From Candidatus Sumerlaeota bacterium (lineage in GTDB: Bacteria; Sumerlaeota; Sumerlaeia; Sumerlaeales; Sumerlaeaceae): a DNA stretch of 64,000 nt. This document shows, one piece after another, positions 56,432 to 64,000 of this stretch. Made by a program: the position numbers and the translations under genes. Every line of letters begins with the position of its first letter. Position 1 is the first letter of the stretch. The notes beneath the pieces were generated by a model. The model was not told the DNA's origin, ran no database searches, and saw nothing but the letters and a program-made list of their open reading frames with translations. Location of the stretch: positions 1-64,000 of the forward strand of contig JADFCV010000001.1 in the NCBI GenBank assembly GCA_017161655.1, read 5' to 3'.

Positions 56432-56944
56432 TCAGTAGGAAATGAGCGCGTGAAATGGCACGCCGTTCAACTTCTCACGACCGTTCAAGAATGTTAGCTC
56501 AATAATTGTGACGGCTTCGTGAATTGTTCCGCCTGAGCTCCGCACAAGCCGACAGGCTGCTGCAAGAGTTCCGCCGGTGGCTATGACATCGTCGAGAACG
56601 ACAACCTTATCGTCCGACGTGATCGCATCCTGGTGGATCTCAACGCTATCTGTGCCGTATTCCAGTTCATACGTTTCGCGAAAAGTTGCGGCGGGCAGCT
56701 TTCCCACTTTGCGGACCGGCACAATCCCAGCTCCAATTGCGTAAGCCAGTGCCGCCCCAAAGATGAAACCGCGCGATTCAATGGCCACCACTTGCGTGAT
56801 GCCTTGATTTTTGTAGCGAGCGGCGAGTTCATCAATTGCCGCACGGAATGCTTCAGGAGATTTCAAGAGGGGCGTGATGTCTTTGAAAATAATCCCAGGC
56901 TTGGGGAAATCAGGGATGTCTCGAATGTAAGCTTTCAGATCCAT
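56432..56944 (-). CDS. apt: Adenine phosphoribosyltransferase
   Basis: 170 residues from the ATG at 56944 (MDLKAYIRDIPDFPKPGIIF), the usual start and length of the family; an ATG at 56962 is the alternative. ESRGFIFGAALAYAIGAG and the PRPP-binding VVVLDDVIATGGTLAAA are intact. The enzyme converts adenine and PRPP into AMP for purine salvage in the cytosol. It is on the minus strand 114 bases downstream of the dehydrogenase gene... the order being the zinc dehydrogenase at higher coordinates first, then apt, so co-transcription is possible. Confidence 0.96.
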   Translation of the reverse strand: MDLKAYIRDIPDFPKPGIIFKDITPLLKSPEAFRAAIDELAARYKNQGITQVVAIESRGFIFGAALAYAIGAGIVPVRKVGKLPAATFRETYELEYGTDSVEIHQDAITSDDKVVVLDDVIATGGTLAAACRLVRSSGGTIHEAVTIIELTFLNGREKLNGVPFHALISY

Positions 56945-57058
56945 GATCGAGTCGTTGTCCATATCTCTAGAAATCGCTATCAAAGAGTCCAACCGTCCAT
57001 GCACCACAGCGGGAGCCACACCCGGATGTCAACCTTTGAACAGCGGTCGGCGGTGGGG

Positions 57059-58105
57059 CTAGCAGACGGTAGTGTTCGTCACAAGGACGATTTTGCCAAA
57101 ATTCTCTCGGTTCTCCATACGCGCCTGAGCGTCCCGAGCTTTTTCGAGCAAGAATGTCGAATCAATGACAGGTGTGATCTTTTTGGCTCCAGCGAGCCGG
57201 ATGACAGTGTCCAGCTCCTCTCGAAAACCCATGTACGAACCAATGAGCGCGATCTGTTTCGCATAGAGCGACCGCACACTCACTTGGGCCTCCATGCCCG
57301 TGGTGGCAGCGCAGTTCAAAAGGCGGCCCCCTCGCCTTAAAACCGCAATACTCTTTTCCCACACGCCCGGCCCAACCGGATCTATAACCAGATCTACGCC
57401 CTGACCATTGGTGAGGTGCTGAACATGCTCCACAAGGTCGTCGCGATCATAATTGATCGTGCCATCAACTCCCAGCTCCCGACGAGCGCGTTGCAGCTTG
57501 TGGTCGCTGGCTGAGGTCGTAATAACAAATGCTCCCGCTAACTTTGCCAACTGGATCGCTGCCATTCCAACACCGCTGCCGCACGCATGGATCAAAACTG
57601 TTTGCCCAGGTTTCAACTTCCCACAGGAAAAAAGCATGTGGTGAGCTGTCAGAAATACCAGGGGAAGAGCTGCCCACTGTTCGTAATCAAGGGTCCGCGG
57701 AACGGGGATGACGTGACGTGCGGCCGCGACCGTAAATTCGGCGTAACCGCCCTGGACTTGAAAGCCAAAAATCTTGTATTCCGGGCAATAGGAGTCGCGC
57801 CCGGCCAGACACTGGGGGCATCGGCCACAACCCTGCCCAGGGGCAATGATGACTCTATCCCCCACGCGCAATCCCTCAACGTCCGGCCCCAGTTCCGCCA
57901 CAATTCCGCAAACGTCGCATCCAGATATGTGAGGCATTGGGATCGGGACGTTAAATGCTCCCCGTCGTGCCCAAATGTCGAGATGGTTCAAGGCGCACGC
58001 TTTCACCTGGACAAGAACCTCGCCCAGCCCAGGCACTGGGCAGGGCAAATCTTTGACAACAAGCTTGTCAACCCCGCCGGTTTCCTCAAAAACAACAGCC
58101 TTCAT
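57059..58105 (-). CDS. Zinc-type alcohol dehydrogenase/quinone reductase (MDR family)
   Basis: 348 residues. MKAVVFEETGGVDKLVVKDL opens the GroES-like part; CALNHLDIWARRG and HISGCDVCGIV are catalytic-domain motifs. CGRCPQCLAGRDSYC is the four-Cys structural zinc loop. ACGSGVGMAAIQLAKLAGA binds NAD(P). The catalytic zinc position, usually Cys in the 'NHLD' segment, is Asn here, as in many quinone-reductase-like members that lack catalytic zinc. The substrate is unknown; crotonyl-CoA-reductase-like and simple alcohol oxidoreductases share this look. AAAGGGGA lies before the ATG. DUF2203 lies 24 bases upstream on the same strand, so the two probably form an operon. Confidence 0.88.
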   Translation of the reverse strand: MKAVVFEETGGVDKLVVKDLPCPVPGLGEVLVQVKACALNHLDIWARRGAFNVPIPMPHISGCDVCGIVAELGPDVEGLRVGDRVIIAPGQGCGRCPQCLAGRDSYCPEYKIFGFQVQGGYAEFTVAAARHVIPVPRTLDYEQWAALPLVFLTAHHMLFSCGKLKPGQTVLIHACGSGVGMAAIQLAKLAGAFVITTSASDHKLQRARRELGVDGTINYDRDDLVEHVQHLTNGQGVDLVIDPVGPGVWEKSIAVLRRGGRLLNCAATTGMEAQVSVRSLYAKQIALIGSYMGFREELDTVIRLAGAKKITPVIDSTFLLEKARDAQARMENRENFGKIVLVTNTTVC

Positions 58106-58129
58106 GCGTATCCCCTTTCAGATGAGATG

Positions 58130-58528
58130 TTACAGTGGTCGCCTGCCAGCATATCCTTCGTCAAGTCCGTGGTAAAACTGCACCTCGTAACCATCATCCA
58201 GTTCGTAGCAAAGATAAACCTCTTCGCCATTGTGCAGCGCCGGGAAATCCACCAGTCCGCGTCTCAAATCACGAACAACAATACCCCTGCTTTCTATTTC
58301 GCGGATGAGGTTGCCAATCATATCCTCGGCCTCGCGACGCGATAGCTGGGCGGCAAATTGTCCGAACTCCCATCCCTTCCCGTTACCATTGCCCCCTGCT
58401 TTTTTCCAACCTGGGTAATTGTAGCCTAGCAACGCATGAATTTTCCGGAAGTTCTCCCGGAGCCACGGAATCAACGAATTAGCTTCTTCGGTGCTGAAAT
58501 GTTTTTCAAAGTGCCACATCGCTGACAT
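58130..58528 (-). CDS. DUF2203 family protein
   Basis: 132 residues with TAAGG before the ATG. KHFSTEEANSLIPWLRENFRKI at the start and GIVVRDLRRGLVDFPALHNGEEVYLCYELDD near the end, closing with YHGLDEGYAGRRPL, are the DUF2203 hallmarks (the end is 'WH..D.GF.GR.P' in relatives). A Gly/Asn-rich insertion (KKAGGNGNGKGWEFG) sits in the middle. It is a small cytosolic protein, alpha-helical then beta, with no known activity. It lies directly upstream of the zinc dehydrogenase gene (24 bases). Confidence 0.87.
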   Translation of the reverse strand: MSAMWHFEKHFSTEEANSLIPWLRENFRKIHALLGYNYPGWKKAGGNGNGKGWEFGQFAAQLSRREAEDMIGNLIREIESRGIVVRDLRRGLVDFPALHNGEEVYLCYELDDGYEVQFYHGLDEGYAGRRPL

Positions 58529-58618
58529 GGACCTTACACCTACCTGCTAGCAGTAACCCTTGGCAAAGAAAATTCATAAAGATTGACACAGGGCGCTGCC
58601 TGGAGAGCAAAATGCTAC

Positions 58619-58909
58619 ATGAGCCGTAAATGTTCCAACTGTGGGGCTGAAGTCCACCCCAATGCCCAACTCTATGTTTTGCGGATCGAACTTTACGCCA
58701 AGGCCGAACCGCTTGAGTTGACCATCGACGATCTTCTCGCGGACCACACAGCTCAGATTGAAAAACTCATCGAAGAAATGGAGGTACTTGACGCCGAAGA
58801 AGCTACGGACGAGGTTTACGAAGCCTACGCCTTTGAGCTTTGCGCAAAGTGCCGACGTCGGATCCACCGGATGTTGAAACAACGAGCACGAGCGCACAAG
58901 GTCGAATGA
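58619..58909 (+). CDS. Small zinc-finger protein of unknown function
   Basis: 96 residues from ATG 58619, with GGAGAG upstream; the longer frame from 58583 adds 12 residues. RKCSNCGAEV and ELCAKCRRRIH form a Cys4-type zinc site that brackets the chain; between them lies an acidic helical segment (IEKLIEEMEVLDAEEATDEV). The C-terminus is Arg/Lys rich (MLKQRARAHKVE). The layout suits a small nucleic-acid- or protein-binding factor. It lies 90 bases upstream of the Gfo/Idh/MocA gene on the same strand and may be co-transcribed. Not recognised as a named family. Confidence 0.7.
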   Translation: MSRKCSNCGAEVHPNAQLYVLRIELYAKAEPLELTIDDLLADHTAQIEKLIEEMEVLDAEEATDEVYEAYAFELCAKCRRRIHRMLKQRARAHKVE

Positions 58910-58999
58910 CGAGGCGTATAACAATCACGCTTGACGCGCGAGTGTGCCGCTGGCGCTCTAGCAAAGTCAGCTTACAAATTCTGCCGATTTGGATACCGA

Positions 59000-59971
59000 A
59001 TGCCTAAGATTCGCGTCGGGGTTGTGGGTGTGGGCCATTTGGGCCAGCACCATGCCCGGGTTTACGCGGAATTAGAAAATTGCGAATTGGTGGGCGTTGC
59101 CGATGTCGACGCCCGGGCAGCTCAGAAGATCGCCAAGCAGTACAAGACGTCTGCTTTCACCGACTATCGCGATCTGCTCGGACGCGTTGATGCGTGCAGT
59201 ATTGTTGTGCCCACCGTGCTTCACTATGAGATCGCGCGAGACTTTCTCGAGCACGGGGTTCATGTTCTAGTCGAAAAACCGATTACATCCAGTGTGGAGC
59301 AAGCACAGGACCTCATCAATATCGCGCGTGACAAACAGCGCATTCTGCAGGTCGGGCACATAGAACGCTTCAATACCGCCATCATGCGGCTGAAGCAAAT
59401 TGTCCGCAACCCAGCTTTTATCGAAGCCCATCGGCTCGGCCCCTACGATCCGCGCGTGAAAGATGTCGGGGTCGTTCTCGATCTTATGATTCATGACCTC
59501 GATATCATTCTCCAGCTAGTCAATGCTCCTGCCACCTACATTGAGGCGGCTGGCGTTGGGATTTACGGCACGCAAGAGGATATTGCCAATGCCCGGATCC
59601 ATTTTGAGAACGGCTGTATAGCGAACTTGACGGCTAGCCGCGTAACTCCTGTTCGCAAGCGCAAGATTCGCGTCTTTCAACGCAATGCCTATATTTCGAT
59701 CGACTATATTGAGCAAGACGTAGAAATCTACCGCCGCATTTATAACCCTGATGCTCCCCCTGGAGTGCCAAAAGTCACCATTGTTCGTACCAAGGAAACG
59801 CTCAAAAAGCAAGAACCTCTCAAGCTAGAGCTCCAGCATTTCCTGGAATGTGTAGAACGTGGCACGGAACCGATGGTAAAGGGGGAGCATGCGCGCGATG
59901 CACTTGGTCTTGCTGTTGAAATTACAAGACTTGTTCACGAGCGCTTGGGAAAATACTTTAGCGATTACTGA
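59000..59971 (+). CDS. Gfo/Idh/MocA oxidoreductase next to lpxB (GnnA-like candidate)
   Basis: 323 residues from ATG 59000; the track adds 23. VGVVGVGHLGQHHARVYAEL is the NAD(P)-binding motif, VLVEKPITSSVEQAQDLI holds the conserved Glu-Lys-Pro, and LDLMIHDLDIIL supplies the catalytic-domain His. The family oxidises or reduces sugar rings on nucleotide sugars. It precedes lpxB by 18 bases. An oxidoreductase of this family beside lpxB recalls GnnA, which oxidises UDP-GlcNAc at C3 so that GnnB can aminate it for a diamino lipid A. No GnnB-type aminotransferase is present here, so the assignment is only a candidate. Confidence 0.85.
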   Translation: MPKIRVGVVGVGHLGQHHARVYAELENCELVGVADVDARAAQKIAKQYKTSAFTDYRDLLGRVDACSIVVPTVLHYEIARDFLEHGVHVLVEKPITSSVEQAQDLINIARDKQRILQVGHIERFNTAIMRLKQIVRNPAFIEAHRLGPYDPRVKDVGVVLDLMIHDLDIILQLVNAPATYIEAAGVGIYGTQEDIANARIHFENGCIANLTASRVTPVRKRKIRVFQRNAYISIDYIEQDVEIYRRIYNPDAPPGVPKVTIVRTKETLKKQEPLKLELQHFLECVERGTEPMVKGEHARDALGLAVEITRLVHERLGKYFSDY

Positions 59972-59989
59972 GCACGAGCGCGCATTCCC

Positions 59990-61162
59990 ATGCCTAAGCT
60001 GAATCCCAGACCGCCAAAACTTATGTTTGTCGCCGGGGAAAACTCAGGCGATCAACATGCTTCACGCTTGATCTCAGCTCTGAAGACTCAAGTGCCATAC
60101 TTGGAATGCTTAGGCTATGGCGGTAAGGCAATGGAGGCAGCGGGAATGCGTCTCGATTTCGATCTGGCCACCGGGCTGCCCATCATCGGTATCACCCAGG
60201 CGCTCTACCATTATCCGCAGCTCAAGAATCTGTTCCGGCGAGCCTGTGACCTGCTTGTTTCCGAGCGACCAGATGCCCTCGTGTTGGTGGATTACCCTGG
60301 CTTCAACCTTCGTCTGGCGCAAGAGGCTGCAAAACGCGAAATTCCAGTTATCTACTACATAGCTCCTCAAGTGTGGGCGTGGCATCGCTCTCGCATCCAC
60401 CTGATCAAACGAGCGGTTTCTTTGTTGCTTGTTATTTTCCCCTTTGAAGAACGGTTGTTTCGAGCAGAAGGCATCGAAACATACTACGTAGGGCATCCCT
60501 TGCTGGATGCTCCTCCGCCTTCTCGTCAGCGTTCAGAAATTTGTGAGATTCTAGGTTTTTCGCCAGATCATTTCCTCATTGGTCTCCTGCCTGGTAGCCG
60601 AAAATCGGAGCTCGCGTATCACCTGGAGCCTATGCTGGAGGCAGCCGAAAGGATTTCAAAAGAGGTTCCCAACGCAGCGTTTGTCATTCCCCGAGCGCAC
60701 ACCGTAGACGATCAAATACTGCAGCAGGCTGTCAGAACTCATCCCACGCTCCCTTTAGCAGTTGCTACACAAGACCATGTTTCTGTCCGGGCTGCCATGG
60801 ACTTCGCGATATGCAAAAGCGGGACGTCGACGCTGGAATTAGCCCTGGCGGGTGTGCCTCAGGTGGTGATTTATCGTGTCTCCACCCCCACTTATTGGTT
60901 TGCACGTGCGGTTGTCCGAACTCGCTGGATTAGCCTTGTGAACATTGTCGCGCAAAAAGAGGTGGTTCCGGAACTTCTGCAGCATCATGTGAATGGTCCT
61001 GAGATTGCCTCGTGCGTGGTCCACTTGCTGAAATCTCCTGAACACCTCGCCAGAATGCGAACTGAGTATGGGATAATCAGAGAGTCCTTTGGGGAACCGG
61101 GGTGTGCCCAGCGTGCTGCGAGTCGGGTCCTGGAGTTCCTCGAAGCGCGAAGGAACGCGTAG
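59990..61162 (+). CDS. lpxB: Lipid-A-disaccharide synthase
   Basis: 390 residues, full length. VAGENSGDQHASRLISALK (the GE.SGD motif), CLGYGGKAMEAAGM, LVDYPGFNLRLAQEA, YYIAPQVWAWHRSRI, YVGHPLLDAPPP, LPGSRKSEL and AICKSGTSTLELALAGVPQVVIYR are all diagnostic of LpxB. It joins UDP-2,3-diacylglucosamine and lipid X to give the disaccharide core of lipid A, on the cytosolic face of the inner membrane. It confirms an LPS-type outer membrane. It is downstream of a Gfo/Idh/MocA gene by 18 bases; lpxA, lpxD and fabZ are not in the window. Confidence 0.97.
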   Translation: MPKLNPRPPKLMFVAGENSGDQHASRLISALKTQVPYLECLGYGGKAMEAAGMRLDFDLATGLPIIGITQALYHYPQLKNLFRRACDLLVSERPDALVLVDYPGFNLRLAQEAAKREIPVIYYIAPQVWAWHRSRIHLIKRAVSLLLVIFPFEERLFRAEGIETYYVGHPLLDAPPPSRQRSEICEILGFSPDHFLIGLLPGSRKSELAYHLEPMLEAAERISKEVPNAAFVIPRAHTVDDQILQQAVRTHPTLPLAVATQDHVSVRAAMDFAICKSGTSTLELALAGVPQVVIYRVSTPTYWFARAVVRTRWISLVNIVAQKEVVPELLQHHVNGPEIASCVVHLLKSPEHLARMRTEYGIIRESFGEPGCAQRAASRVLEFLEARRNA

Positions 61163-61182
61163 TCGCATTGGGTGCATAAGCT

Positions 61183-61306
61183 GGGACAGCCTAAACCCGG
61201 CACGCCTCCGGACACACGACCAGACGTCCTTATGGCTGCTCCCGTCAGGGCCTGACCAGGTTCGGACCGAACCGTCGTCCGAGGCGCACCGGGATTACGC
61301 TGTCCC
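61183..61306 (-). ncRNA. ffs: Signal recognition particle RNA (small bacterial type)
   Basis: On the minus strand the 5' end GGGACAGC pairs with GCTGTCCC at the 3' end (span about 124 bases). The apical part reads CCTGGTCAGGCCCTGACGGG then AGCAGCC, matching the Ffh-binding helix 8 pattern GGUCAGG...GGAAGCAGCC. The terminal loop is TGAC, a URRC-class tetraloop in place of GGAA. There is no Alu domain. Exact ends are inferred from the pairing. Confidence 0.9.
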
Positions 61307-61348
61307 CGCGTTCATCAATTACTTGGCCAATTTAGCCCTATTCAGGCG

Positions 61349-61371
61349 TGGGCGTCTGTCGCCCATTGTTT
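61349..61371 (+). terminator. Possible terminator of lpxB
   Basis: TGGGCG-TCTGT-CGCCCA, a 6-bp GC-rich stem with a 5-base loop, is followed by TTGTTT on the plus strand. It lies 187 bases after lpxB and just upstream (minus-strand sense) of the SRP RNA gene, so it could also be part of that promoter region. Confidence 0.35.
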
Positions 61372-61465
61372 CTGCCCCGCCGGGGTGGAATCATTTCTTG
61401 AGGTCTGGCTCTTCGACAGCCGTTGACACCCGCAAAAGCTACCCGTTGCGGCCACTGCCGTGTTT

Positions 61466-62929
61466 CTAGTGTTCTTCGACGTCGCAGGGCTTACTAGCCT
61501 CCAACCGCACGACTAAGACATTGTCCTGAGCTAGCTCCAGGAAAAGGTGAATCCCCATAATCTTGCATAGGGCTTGGGTCACTGTCAGGCCAAGTCCGCT
61601 GTGCTGACGGTCGGAACGGGCGGGGTCCTTCCGCCAAAATGGTTGGCACATATTTTCAAGATCCTCTGCCGTCAGATCCGGCGCTTGATTACGGACTTCG
61701 ATCCAGATTTTCTGATTTTCTGCTTCGAAAATCTTTAGCTGGATCTCTGTTTCTTCTGGGGCGTATTCGACAGCATTGCTGAGAATATTGCGGATGATCC
61801 CTCGAAAGAGGTCTTTGTTGGCGAGAATCTTAAATTGGTCGCTGGGGCAATCGTCCAGCCACGAGAATTTGATTCCCCGCACTTCTGCCACCTTGGCAAG
61901 TTTTCTGAGCTCTTCGTCGATAATCTTCCGGCAATTTACGGGATGAACAGGTGGGGGAGTCGCAGCGTCTCCCTTTCGTGCAAGTTCGAGCAGAGTGTCC
62001 ACGAGGGCTTGAGCCTCACCAACAGAGCCTAGTGCTTGTTCGAGAGAAGTTTTCACGAGTGCCAAATCTTCAGGCCAGCATGCCGCTACTTCCAGTGTGG
62101 TCCGGAGCTCTGCCAGAGGGGTGCGAAGCTCGTGCGCAACATCGCTCGTGTAACGGCGTTCGCGCTCGATTGCCGAACGCAATCGCGCGAAAAGCTGCTC
62201 CAGCCGTTCCGCGATCGGTACCAGCTCCCTTGGTAATGTTGGCGTAGTGAGCTGGTAGTCGAGGTCATCCGGCCCTAGCTTTTCCATTTTCTGGGCTAGG
62301 GCCAAGAGAGGAGCAAGTCCGAGCCGAACGACAAGCATGAGTGCGGCAGCGCCGCCAACAGCGACGAGGAGGCTCCCGAAGGCCAGTGAGGCTGCAATCA
62401 TCGCAAGGGCTTGGTCGAGAGTCTCGCGTTCTCGAGCCACTACAACGCAAACTCTCCCTGCGGCGGTGCCCGACGTTGGCCGCCCATCTGTTTCATCTTC
62501 GTCCAATGTGGGCCACCCGCATATTCTCACAGCTCGGCCACGTCGCCCGTCTGGCAACCGAATGTCTTTCACTGCATAATTGCGGTGTTTGTGCTTTGGC
62601 TTCGTCACAAGCTCGCGTAAGCCAAGCGACTTGGATTTTTCCACAAGCTGGCCCGCGGAATCTCGAATTTCGAAGTACTCCGCGTGGGGCGAAGGAAGAA
62701 ATTCGGGCATACTCTCATCGGAGTATTCGAGTTCAAGTCTCCCGTCAGCCTCTATTCGAACTGCGGACAGCAGGGTGCGTGCTTTCGTTCGCAGACCGAG
62801 GTCAAAAGTACGCGTCAGATTCTGGCGGACTACCCGATAGGTCACATAGCCACTCGTGATGCCTAACACAAGCAGGACGCCGCACGCCAACACAACCAGT
62901 CGCCGTTGGATGGACGGGCGTTTATTCAT
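61466..62929 (-). CDS. Membrane sensor histidine kinase
   Basis: 487 residues. TM1 (10-32), a periplasmic sensor of about 140 residues (EYFEIRDSAGQLVEKSKSL and GRRGRAVRICGWP with a His/Lys-rich KPKHKHRNY), TM2 (about 172-202), HAMP, then the H box TSDVAHELRTPLAELRTTLEV, the N box (IIRNILSNAVEYA) and a G2-type box (HSGLGLTVTQAL). The G1 box is degenerate: EVRNQAPDL replaces the usual DNG-G, so ATP binding may be altered. The pattern is that of metal/antimicrobial-type two-component kinases (QseC/CusS style). Its start overlaps the response regulator stop by 4 bases. Confidence 0.92.
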   Translation of the reverse strand: MNKRPSIQRRLVVLACGVLLVLGITSGYVTYRVVRQNLTRTFDLGLRTKARTLLSAVRIEADGRLELEYSDESMPEFLPSPHAEYFEIRDSAGQLVEKSKSLGLRELVTKPKHKHRNYAVKDIRLPDGRRGRAVRICGWPTLDEDETDGRPTSGTAAGRVCVVVARERETLDQALAMIAASLAFGSLLVAVGGAAALMLVVRLGLAPLLALAQKMEKLGPDDLDYQLTTPTLPRELVPIAERLEQLFARLRSAIERERRYTSDVAHELRTPLAELRTTLEVAACWPEDLALVKTSLEQALGSVGEAQALVDTLLELARKGDAATPPPVHPVNCRKIIDEELRKLAKVAEVRGIKFSWLDDCPSDQFKILANKDLFRGIIRNILSNAVEYAPEETEIQLKIFEAENQKIWIEVRNQAPDLTAEDLENMCQPFWRKDPARSDRQHSGLGLTVTQALCKIMGIHLFLELAQDNVLVVRLEASKPCDVEEH

Positions 62930-63624
62930 TCCTGCGTGTCTCCAAACATTTCGGCTGCCTCTGTGAGGATGTAGCCTAATCCACGCCGCGTTTGGATAAG
63001 CGAGGGGCGCCCCGGACGGTCAATCTTCTTGCGCAGCAAACAAATAGCCGATTCTACGGCATTGCTAGCCAGCGCAAAACGATCTTCGTAGAGCGCTTCT
63101 TCGAGTTGCGCTCGCGAAACCACACGGTCTCTGTGAAAAGCAAGATATTCCAGGATGGCGAACTCACGTGCGGTGAGGTTCGCAGGTTCGCCGTCCACAT
63201 ACGCCACACGCCCGGCGGTGTCCACCGTGAGTGGCCCAACGACAATTCTTGGAGAGCGAGTTCCGAATCTGCGACGTGTGAGCGCCTGGAGGCGAGCCAC
63301 TAGCTCTTCAAATGAAAACGGCTTGACCAGATAATCGTCGGCTCCGCTCCGTAGCCCCTCTATCCTTTGCTCCACCGTGTCCCGTGCACTCAGAATCAAC
63401 ACATTTGTGTCACATTTTTCTGCTCGAAGCCGTCGCAGCACGGACAGCCCGTCAAGTTTCGGCAACATTAAATCGAGGATAATAATATCGAAAGATTGGG
63501 TCGAGGCCAAGCGGTAACCTTCTTCTCCATCGGCGGCAGTCACCAACGTATAGCCAAGCCGCCGCAAGCCGTGCCCTAAAGCTTCTCGAAGTCTTCGTGA
63601 ATCTTCAATAAGCAGAATCTTCAT
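62926..63624 (-). CDS. OmpR/PhoB-type response regulator
   Basis: 232 residues. The receiver (1-118) has the phospho-acceptor Asp51 in DIIILDLMLPKLDG, the acidic pair near the start (IEDSRR) and Lys in DDYLVKPFSFEELVARL. The winged-helix DNA-binding domain (130-225; LTAREFAILEYLAFHRDRVVSRAQLEEALY; LIQTRRGLGYILTEA) is OmpR-like. It is translationally coupled by 4-base ATGA overlaps to the small membrane protein upstream and the kinase downstream. The regulon is unknown; it probably includes this operon. Confidence 0.95.
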   Translation of the reverse strand: MKILLIEDSRRLREALGHGLRRLGYTLVTAADGEEGYRLASTQSFDIIILDLMLPKLDGLSVLRRLRAEKCDTNVLILSARDTVEQRIEGLRSGADDYLVKPFSFEELVARLQALTRRRFGTRSPRIVVGPLTVDTAGRVAYVDGEPANLTAREFAILEYLAFHRDRVVSRAQLEEALYEDRFALASNAVESAICLLRKKIDRPGRPSLIQTRRGLGYILTEAAEMFGDTQE

Positions 63625-63989
63625 TCTTCACCTGAAGCATCGAGGGCAGGAACATACCCCTCATCTTTAGCCCTGGGGGGTCCCTTTTTGGCCTTTTTCA
63701 GCCCGCGATCATAGTCCAGAAGTTTACGCAAAATGGGATAGCGTTCGAATTTGGCTTCCCAATACTGTGCTTGGTAGGACGTGTCCCGGAATAATGAGCC
63801 GGAGCCAAATCCGTCCTCAATGGGGCGTACCCAGAAAAAGTACCAACTGAAGAGCAACCAGCACGACAATGCTATTCCCAGGATGGCAGGCTTCGGCTTT
63901 CCTTTCCAGAGAAACCACAGCGTCACGACAGTTGCTCCAACAAGCAAGAGTGCCCCTACGCTTGCGAGCACGAGCGAGTCAAAAATCAT
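63621..63989 (-). CDS. Small membrane protein coupled to the two-component operon
   Basis: 122 residues, not recognised. Two helices (LVLASVGALLLVGATVVTLWFL; AILGIALSCWLLFSWYFFWV) and a basic tail (RGLKKAKKGPPRAKDEG). The C-terminal half has many aromatic residues (TSYQAQYWEAKFERYPIL). Its stop overlaps the response regulator start by 4 bases (ATGA), so it is co-expressed with that pair and may be an accessory sensor or a target. The start lies 11 bases from the window edge and looks complete (GGAACTTTC before ATG), so more genes of the operon may precede it. Confidence 0.72.
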   Translation of the reverse strand: MIFDSLVLASVGALLLVGATVVTLWFLWKGKPKPAILGIALSCWLLFSWYFFWVRPIEDGFGSGSLFRDTSYQAQYWEAKFERYPILRKLLDYDRGLKKAKKGPPRAKDEGYVPALDASGEE

Positions 63990-64000
63990 GAAAGTTCCGA

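Larger units (their letters stand above)
61163..61465. other. Region between lpxB and the kinase, holding the SRP RNA
   Basis: 303 bases without a protein gene. It contains the SRP RNA (61183-61306, minus) and a hairpin at 61349. The ORF at 61089-61469 in the track is an artefact of the RNA gene and the lpxB end. Confidence 0.8.

Noticed and set aside
57587-58345. 252-residue plus-strand ORF across the dehydrogenase and DUF2203 genes
   Set aside because: Antisense shadow of two recognisable minus-strand genes.

Overview
The window reads as a chromosomal segment of a free-living Gram-negative bacterium. LpxB (lipid A), many signal peptides, a SPOR protein and a Tat-type signal point to a two-membrane envelope. 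Housekeeping genes are dense: the alpha ribosomal-protein operon, groESL, recA, rpsT, rplY, pheA, apt, ribF, a tRNA-Gln and an SRP RNA. There is no insertion sequence, CRISPR array, prophage or obvious island boundary. Gene style (secreted FAD oxidoreductase with a golvesin-like domain, DUF5009, AmmeMemoRadiSam genes, a giant TPR protein, a DnaD/DnaC-like pair) suggests a deep-branching lineage such as Sumerlaeota (BRC1) or another poorly cultured phylum. That placement is a low-confidence guess made without any search.

Layout, 1-11 kb: two paralogous secreted proteins flank a small nucleotidyltransferase. A GT4 glycosyltransferase overlaps a double-GAF histidine kinase. Then come rpsT, a small lipoprotein and a small secreted protein, rplY on the minus strand, and groES-groEL closed by a strong terminator. 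11-27 kb: a secreted FAD protein, a DRE-TIM aldolase and a DUF5009 membrane acyltransferase, a class I aminotransferase and a short GGQ release factor. These are followed by a three-gene plus-strand run: a Memo-AMMECR1 fusion with signal peptide, a spermidine-synthase-like polytopic membrane protein, and a radical SAM enzyme with a Tat-like signal. A sugar epimerase, a lone nuoH and a second, cytosolic Memo protein complete this part.

27-43 kb: a SPOR/membrane/LamG-like protein is followed by a 2,603-residue TPR protein whose N-terminus carries a DnaG-type (CHC2-like) zinc finger. It converges on the minus-strand operon infA-rpmJ-rpsM-rpsK-(small membrane ORF)-rpsD-rpoA-rplQ. 43-64 kb: a GT-C membrane protein, an FHA-GAF histidine kinase, tRNA-Gln, a Wzt-like ABC ATPase, ribF, two secreted unknowns, a DnaC-like loader with a DnaD-like protein, pheA, a cupin epimerase, recA, apt, a zinc-type dehydrogenase, DUF2203, a small zinc protein, a Gfo/Idh/MocA oxidoreductase with lpxB, an SRP RNA, and a translationally coupled membrane protein-response regulator-kinase operon.

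The two strongest leads for something undescribed are the apparently exported AmmeMemoRadiSam operon (18.4-23.6 kb) and the SPOR/LamG plus giant zinc-finger TPR pair (27.3-38.0 kb). A shared C-terminal tail on two secreted proteins is a third. All functional calls come from reading motifs; no database search was run.
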